Assembly: GCA_030645575.1 (NCBI GenBank) | Contig: JAUSMJ010000051.1 | Location: forward strand, 1-56,032 | DNA from: Caulobacter sp. | GTDB taxonomy: Bacteria > Pseudomonadota > Alphaproteobacteria > Caulobacterales > Caulobacteraceae | Length of the DNA: 56,032 nucleotides | Direction of reading: 5' to 3' | Shown here: one piece after another, positions 53,585-56,032 of the stretch | How the letters are laid out: every line of letters starts with the position of its first letter | How positions within the stretch are numbered: the first letter of the stretch is position 1 | Program-made: the position numbers and the translations under genes | The notes under the pieces: generated by a model | Seen by the model: only the letters and a program-made list of their open reading frames with translations | Databases searched by the model: none | What the model was told of the DNA's origin: nothing

Positions 53585-55231
53585 TCAGCCCTCGATGTCG
53601 GCGCCCCTCATCTCGCGGATGAACAGGAAGCCGACCACGGCGGTCACGGCCGCGACCACCACCGGGTACCAGAGGCCGTAGTAGATATCGCCGGTGGCCG
53701 CGACCATGGCGAAGGCGGTGGTCGGCAGGAAGCCGCCGAACCAGCCGTTGCCGATGTGGTAGGGCAGGCTCATCGAGGTGTAGCGGATGCGCGCCGGGAA
53801 CATCTCCACCAGGGCCGCCGCGATCGGGCCGTAAACCATGGTCACCAGCAGGATCAGCGCGAACAGCACCGCCACCACCCTGGGCCGATCGACCTGGGCG
53901 CTGTCGGCCTTCTCCGGATAGCCGGCCGCGTGCAGGGCCGTCGCCAGCGTCTTGCGCCAGGCCGTCTGTTCGGCGTTGAACGCCGCGGTCGCCATGCCCG
54001 CGCCCTCGAAGGCCGGGACCTGGGTCCCGCCGATCTCGACGGTCGCCACCGATCCGGCCACCGCCTCGCGGGTCTGATAGGAGACCCCCGCCGAGGCCAG
54101 GGCCGACTTGGCGATGTCGCAGGACGAGCGGAACGCCGTCTTGCCGATCGGGTCGAACTGGAACGAGCAAGCGGCGGGGTCGGCGATCACCGCCACCGGC
54201 GCGCGGGCCGAGGCCGCCGCCAGGGCCGGGTTGGCCGCCACGGTGAGGGTCCTGAACAGCGGGAAGATGGTCAGGGCGGCGATCAGGCAGCCGGCCAGGA
54301 TGATCGGCTTGCGGCCGATCCGGTCGCTCAGCCAGCCGAAGACGATGAAGAACGGCGTGCCCAGCAGCAGGGCCACGGCCACCAGGATGTTGGTCAGGGC
54401 CCCATCGACCTTGAGCATCTTCTCGAGGAAGAACAGGGCGTAGAACTGACCTGTGTACCAGACCACGGCCTGACCGGCCGTCAGGCCGACGAGCGCCAGC
54501 AGCACCAGCTTCAGGTTCGGCCAGCGCAGAAACGACTCGGTCAGCGGCGACCGCGTCCGCTTGCCCTCGTCGATCATCCGCTGGAACACCGGGCTCTCGC
54601 CAAGCCGCAGCCGGATCCACAGCGACACCCCCAGCAGCAGGATCGAGGCGAGGAACGGCACGCGCCAGCCCCAGGCCCCGAACGCGTCCTCGCCGATGTT
54701 GGTCCGCACCAGCAGAATGACGATCAGCGACAGGAACAGGCCGAGCGTCGCGGTGGTCTGGATGAAGCTGGTGTAGAGGCCGCGCCGGCCCGGCGGGGCA
54801 TGTTCGGCGACATAGGTGGCCGCGCCGCCGTATTCGCCGCCCAGCGCCATGCCCTGGACCAGTCGCATGACGATCAGCAGCACCGGCGCGGCCACGCCGA
54901 TGGACTCGTAGGATGGCAACAGCCCGACCACGAAGGTCGATAGCCCCATCAGCAACATGGTCACCAGAAAGGTGTTCTTGCGCCCCCACAGGTCGCCCAG
55001 CCGGCCGAACAGCAGCGCGCCCAGCGGCCGCACCGCGAACCCGGCGGCGAAGGCCAGCAGGGCGAAGATATAGCCGGTGGTCTCGTTGACCCCGCTGAAG
55101 AAGTGCTTGGTGATGAACCCGGCCAGCGAACCGTAGAGGTAAAAATCGTACCACTCGAAGATGGTGCCGACGGACGCCCCGCCGATGACCATGGCATGGC
55201 TCTGCCGGGCTGGCTGCGGCTGCTGGCTCAT
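53585..55231 (-). CDS. MFS transporter, metabolite:H+ symporter-like, with large loop insertion
   Basis: A 548-residue transporter of the sugar-porter/MHS type (ProP/ShiA-like). TMH1 GTIFEWYDFYLYG and the cytoplasmic motif GRLGDLWGRKN are diagnostic; the second copy GWLSDRIGRKP is in the second half. Between about residues 345 and 445 there is an extra soluble domain with two cysteines (PAACSFQFDP and SSCDIAKSAL) before the last helices. Substrate unknown; the family carries organic acids or osmolytes. Confidence 0.9.
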   Translation of the reverse strand: MSQQPQPARQSHAMVIGGASVGTIFEWYDFYLYGSLAGFITKHFFSGVNETTGYIFALLAFAAGFAVRPLGALLFGRLGDLWGRKNTFLVTMLLMGLSTFVVGLLPSYESIGVAAPVLLIVMRLVQGMALGGEYGGAATYVAEHAPPGRRGLYTSFIQTTATLGLFLSLIVILLVRTNIGEDAFGAWGWRVPFLASILLLGVSLWIRLRLGESPVFQRMIDEGKRTRSPLTESFLRWPNLKLVLLALVGLTAGQAVVWYTGQFYALFFLEKMLKVDGALTNILVAVALLLGTPFFIVFGWLSDRIGRKPIILAGCLIAALTIFPLFRTLTVAANPALAAASARAPVAVIADPAACSFQFDPIGKTAFRSSCDIAKSALASAGVSYQTREAVAGSVATVEIGGTQVPAFEGAGMATAAFNAEQTAWRKTLATALHAAGYPEKADSAQVDRPRVVAVLFALILLVTMVYGPIAAALVEMFPARIRYTSMSLPYHIGNGWFGGFLPTTAFAMVAATGDIYYGLWYPVVVAAVTAVVGFLFIREMRGADIEG

Positions 55232-55281
55232 CCTGTTCCCCCCGTGGTTCGGGCTAGGCTAGCCCGGTCCGGGGGGCAGGC

Positions 55282-55818
55282 TCAATGCAGGGTGGGACCG
55301 GCGTGATCGCGCCGCCAGAGTTCGCCGGACAGCACGCTGGCGAAACCGATCCAGCCGACATAGGGCGTGACCATGCTGGCCGCCGGCGGGTCCACCTGAC
55401 GCGCGCGCCAGGCATAGGCGGCGGCGGTCCCGAGCGAGGTCACGGCGGCGGTCAGCTGGCCGCCCAGCCGCCGGGGGCCCAGCGCCATCCATACGGCGTT
55501 CAGCGCCTGGACCACGCCCCACAGGGTCAGGGCCTGCGTCCGGGCGGGACTCGACGGCGCGTTCCACACGCGCAGGCCCGACAGTGTCAGGGCCAGGAAC
55601 AGCGGCGGCCAGATCATCCCGAAGGCGGCCTTCGACGGCGAAAGGCCCGGCGGCGGGGTCGGAGGATCGTCTGGCGTTGGCGCGCTGGCCCGGGCGATCA
55701 CGGCCGAAGCCAGCACCGCGCCGGCCGTCAGACCCAGGCCGAGCAGGAGATGGCGGATCGATCGCCCCCGGCTGTTGGCCAGGTCATCGACGGCGTCCCG
55801 GGCGGCTTGCGCGATCAT
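55282..55818 (-). CDS. TspO/MBR family-like membrane protein
   Basis: A 178-residue membrane protein with about five helices. PPGLSPSKAAFGMIWPPLFLAL and WGVVQALNAVWMALG, then ASMVTPYVGWIGFASVLSGELW recall the PPGWxFxxxW and PYxxWxxFA motifs of TspO proteins. The match is good in helices 2 and 5. The N-terminus is longer than usual. ATG 55818 has GAGGAT upstream. Confidence 0.75.
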   Translation of the reverse strand: MIAQAARDAVDDLANSRGRSIRHLLLGLGLTAGAVLASAVIARASAPTPDDPPTPPPGLSPSKAAFGMIWPPLFLALTLSGLRVWNAPSSPARTQALTLWGVVQALNAVWMALGPRRLGGQLTAAVTSLGTAAAYAWRARQVDPPAASMVTPYVGWIGFASVLSGELWRRDHAGPTLH

Positions 55819-55949
55819 GGCGGCATCCTCGCTATGAAGCGGGAACCGGTTTGCGGGCGAGGAGGTTCCAACGAACGTCAATCCTCTTCCGGAGGAGACC
55901 CCTGCATAATTGGGGTTTGGGGAGATTGATGCGCTGAGGGGCGTTTTTG

Positions 55950-56032
55950 ACCGGGTGTCAGTGGGCCGCCATCGTCTTTGGCGGCGCTATTTGTCCGTTC
56001 TCCAGGTGAACAGGCGCACTGATCCGGTCAGG
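55950..56032 (+). ncRNA. ffs: Probable SRP RNA (4.5S), 5' part, cut by the window
   Basis: The final bases GTTCTCCAGGTGAACAGG and CACTGATCCGGTCAGG look like the 5' arm of the SRP RNA domain IV, whose E. coli form reads ACCAGGTCAGG before the conserved CCGGAAGGAAGCAG tetraloop arm. A hairpin GCCGCCA/TGGCGGC precedes it. The diagnostic tetraloop would lie past the window edge, so this is a candidate only, and the 5' end is approximate. Confidence 0.45.

Noticed and set aside
52875..55154. A 759-residue frame joining sequence over the MFS gene to the DUF2799 lipoprotein
   Set aside because: The first two thirds are the MFS gene read in the wrong frame. The lipoprotein has its own start and signal peptide at 53510.

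Overview
This window is chromosomal, high-GC DNA from an alphaproteobacterium, most likely a member of the Caulobacteraceae (Caulobacter or Phenylobacterium type). The evidence is the linked block ruvCAB - ybgC - tolQRAB - pal - cpoB - tilS - ftsH - folP, an alphaproteobacterial SOS box (GTTC-N7-GTTC) in front of ruvC, the zapA - 6S RNA - 5-FCL neighbourhood, and several palindromic repeat families scattered between genes. Most genes are housekeeping. No transposase, integrase, phage gene, CRISPR array, complete rRNA or tRNA was seen.

Layout. 1-2.1 kb: end of pntB, a VOC protein, a cloverleaf-shaped palindrome, and a small DUF4160-DUF2442-DUF2442 operon behind an AT-rich palindrome. 2.4-5.6 kb: M23 peptidase and a two-gene ABC-2 exporter. 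5.7-9.3 kb: rpsU (apparently with a CTG start), COQ9, purEK and a diguanylate cyclase. 9.3-16.7 kb: a serine beta-lactamase-like hydrolase, small conserved proteins, serCA, a DMT transporter. 16.8-23.6 kb: hybrid histidine kinase, a small periplasmic protein, PhzF, GNAT, a nucleotidyltransferase-like protein with thiD, and an ArsR-SRPBCC pair. 23.6-36.8 kb: the long minus-strand cell-envelope and recombination block (ruvCAB, ybgC, tolQRAB-pal-cpoB, tilS, ftsH, folP) headed by mgtC. 37-40 kb: two tandem M20 peptidases. 40-44.6 kb: yebC, a BlaI-regulated mini-operon, a YmdB-like phosphoesterase, 5-FCL, 6S RNA, zapA and a DUF4164-like gene. 44.7-52.2 kb: central carbon genes tkt, (purT), gap, pgk, fba. 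52.2-56 kb: VapBC, a DUF2799 lipoprotein, an MFS transporter, a TspO-like protein and the probable 5' part of SRP RNA at the edge.

How it fits together. Tol-Pal spans the envelope and works with the ZapA/FtsZ division machinery; FtsH handles membrane protein quality control. purE/purK/purT serve purine synthesis. folP and 5-FCL serve folate. serA/serC take 3-phosphoglycerate, made in the pathway encoded by gap/pgk, into serine.

The most unusual content is the repeats. At least six palindromic families occupy intergenic spaces; one copy sits in frame inside tilS (about 53 codons), one repeat pair is nested inside another repeat, and repeats of one family abut the likely start sites of tilS and folP. 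Other points worth checking are the CTG start of rpsU, the paired operators of the BlaI-channel-phosphatase operon, and a 13-bp hairpin ending at the start codon of a membrane protein gene.
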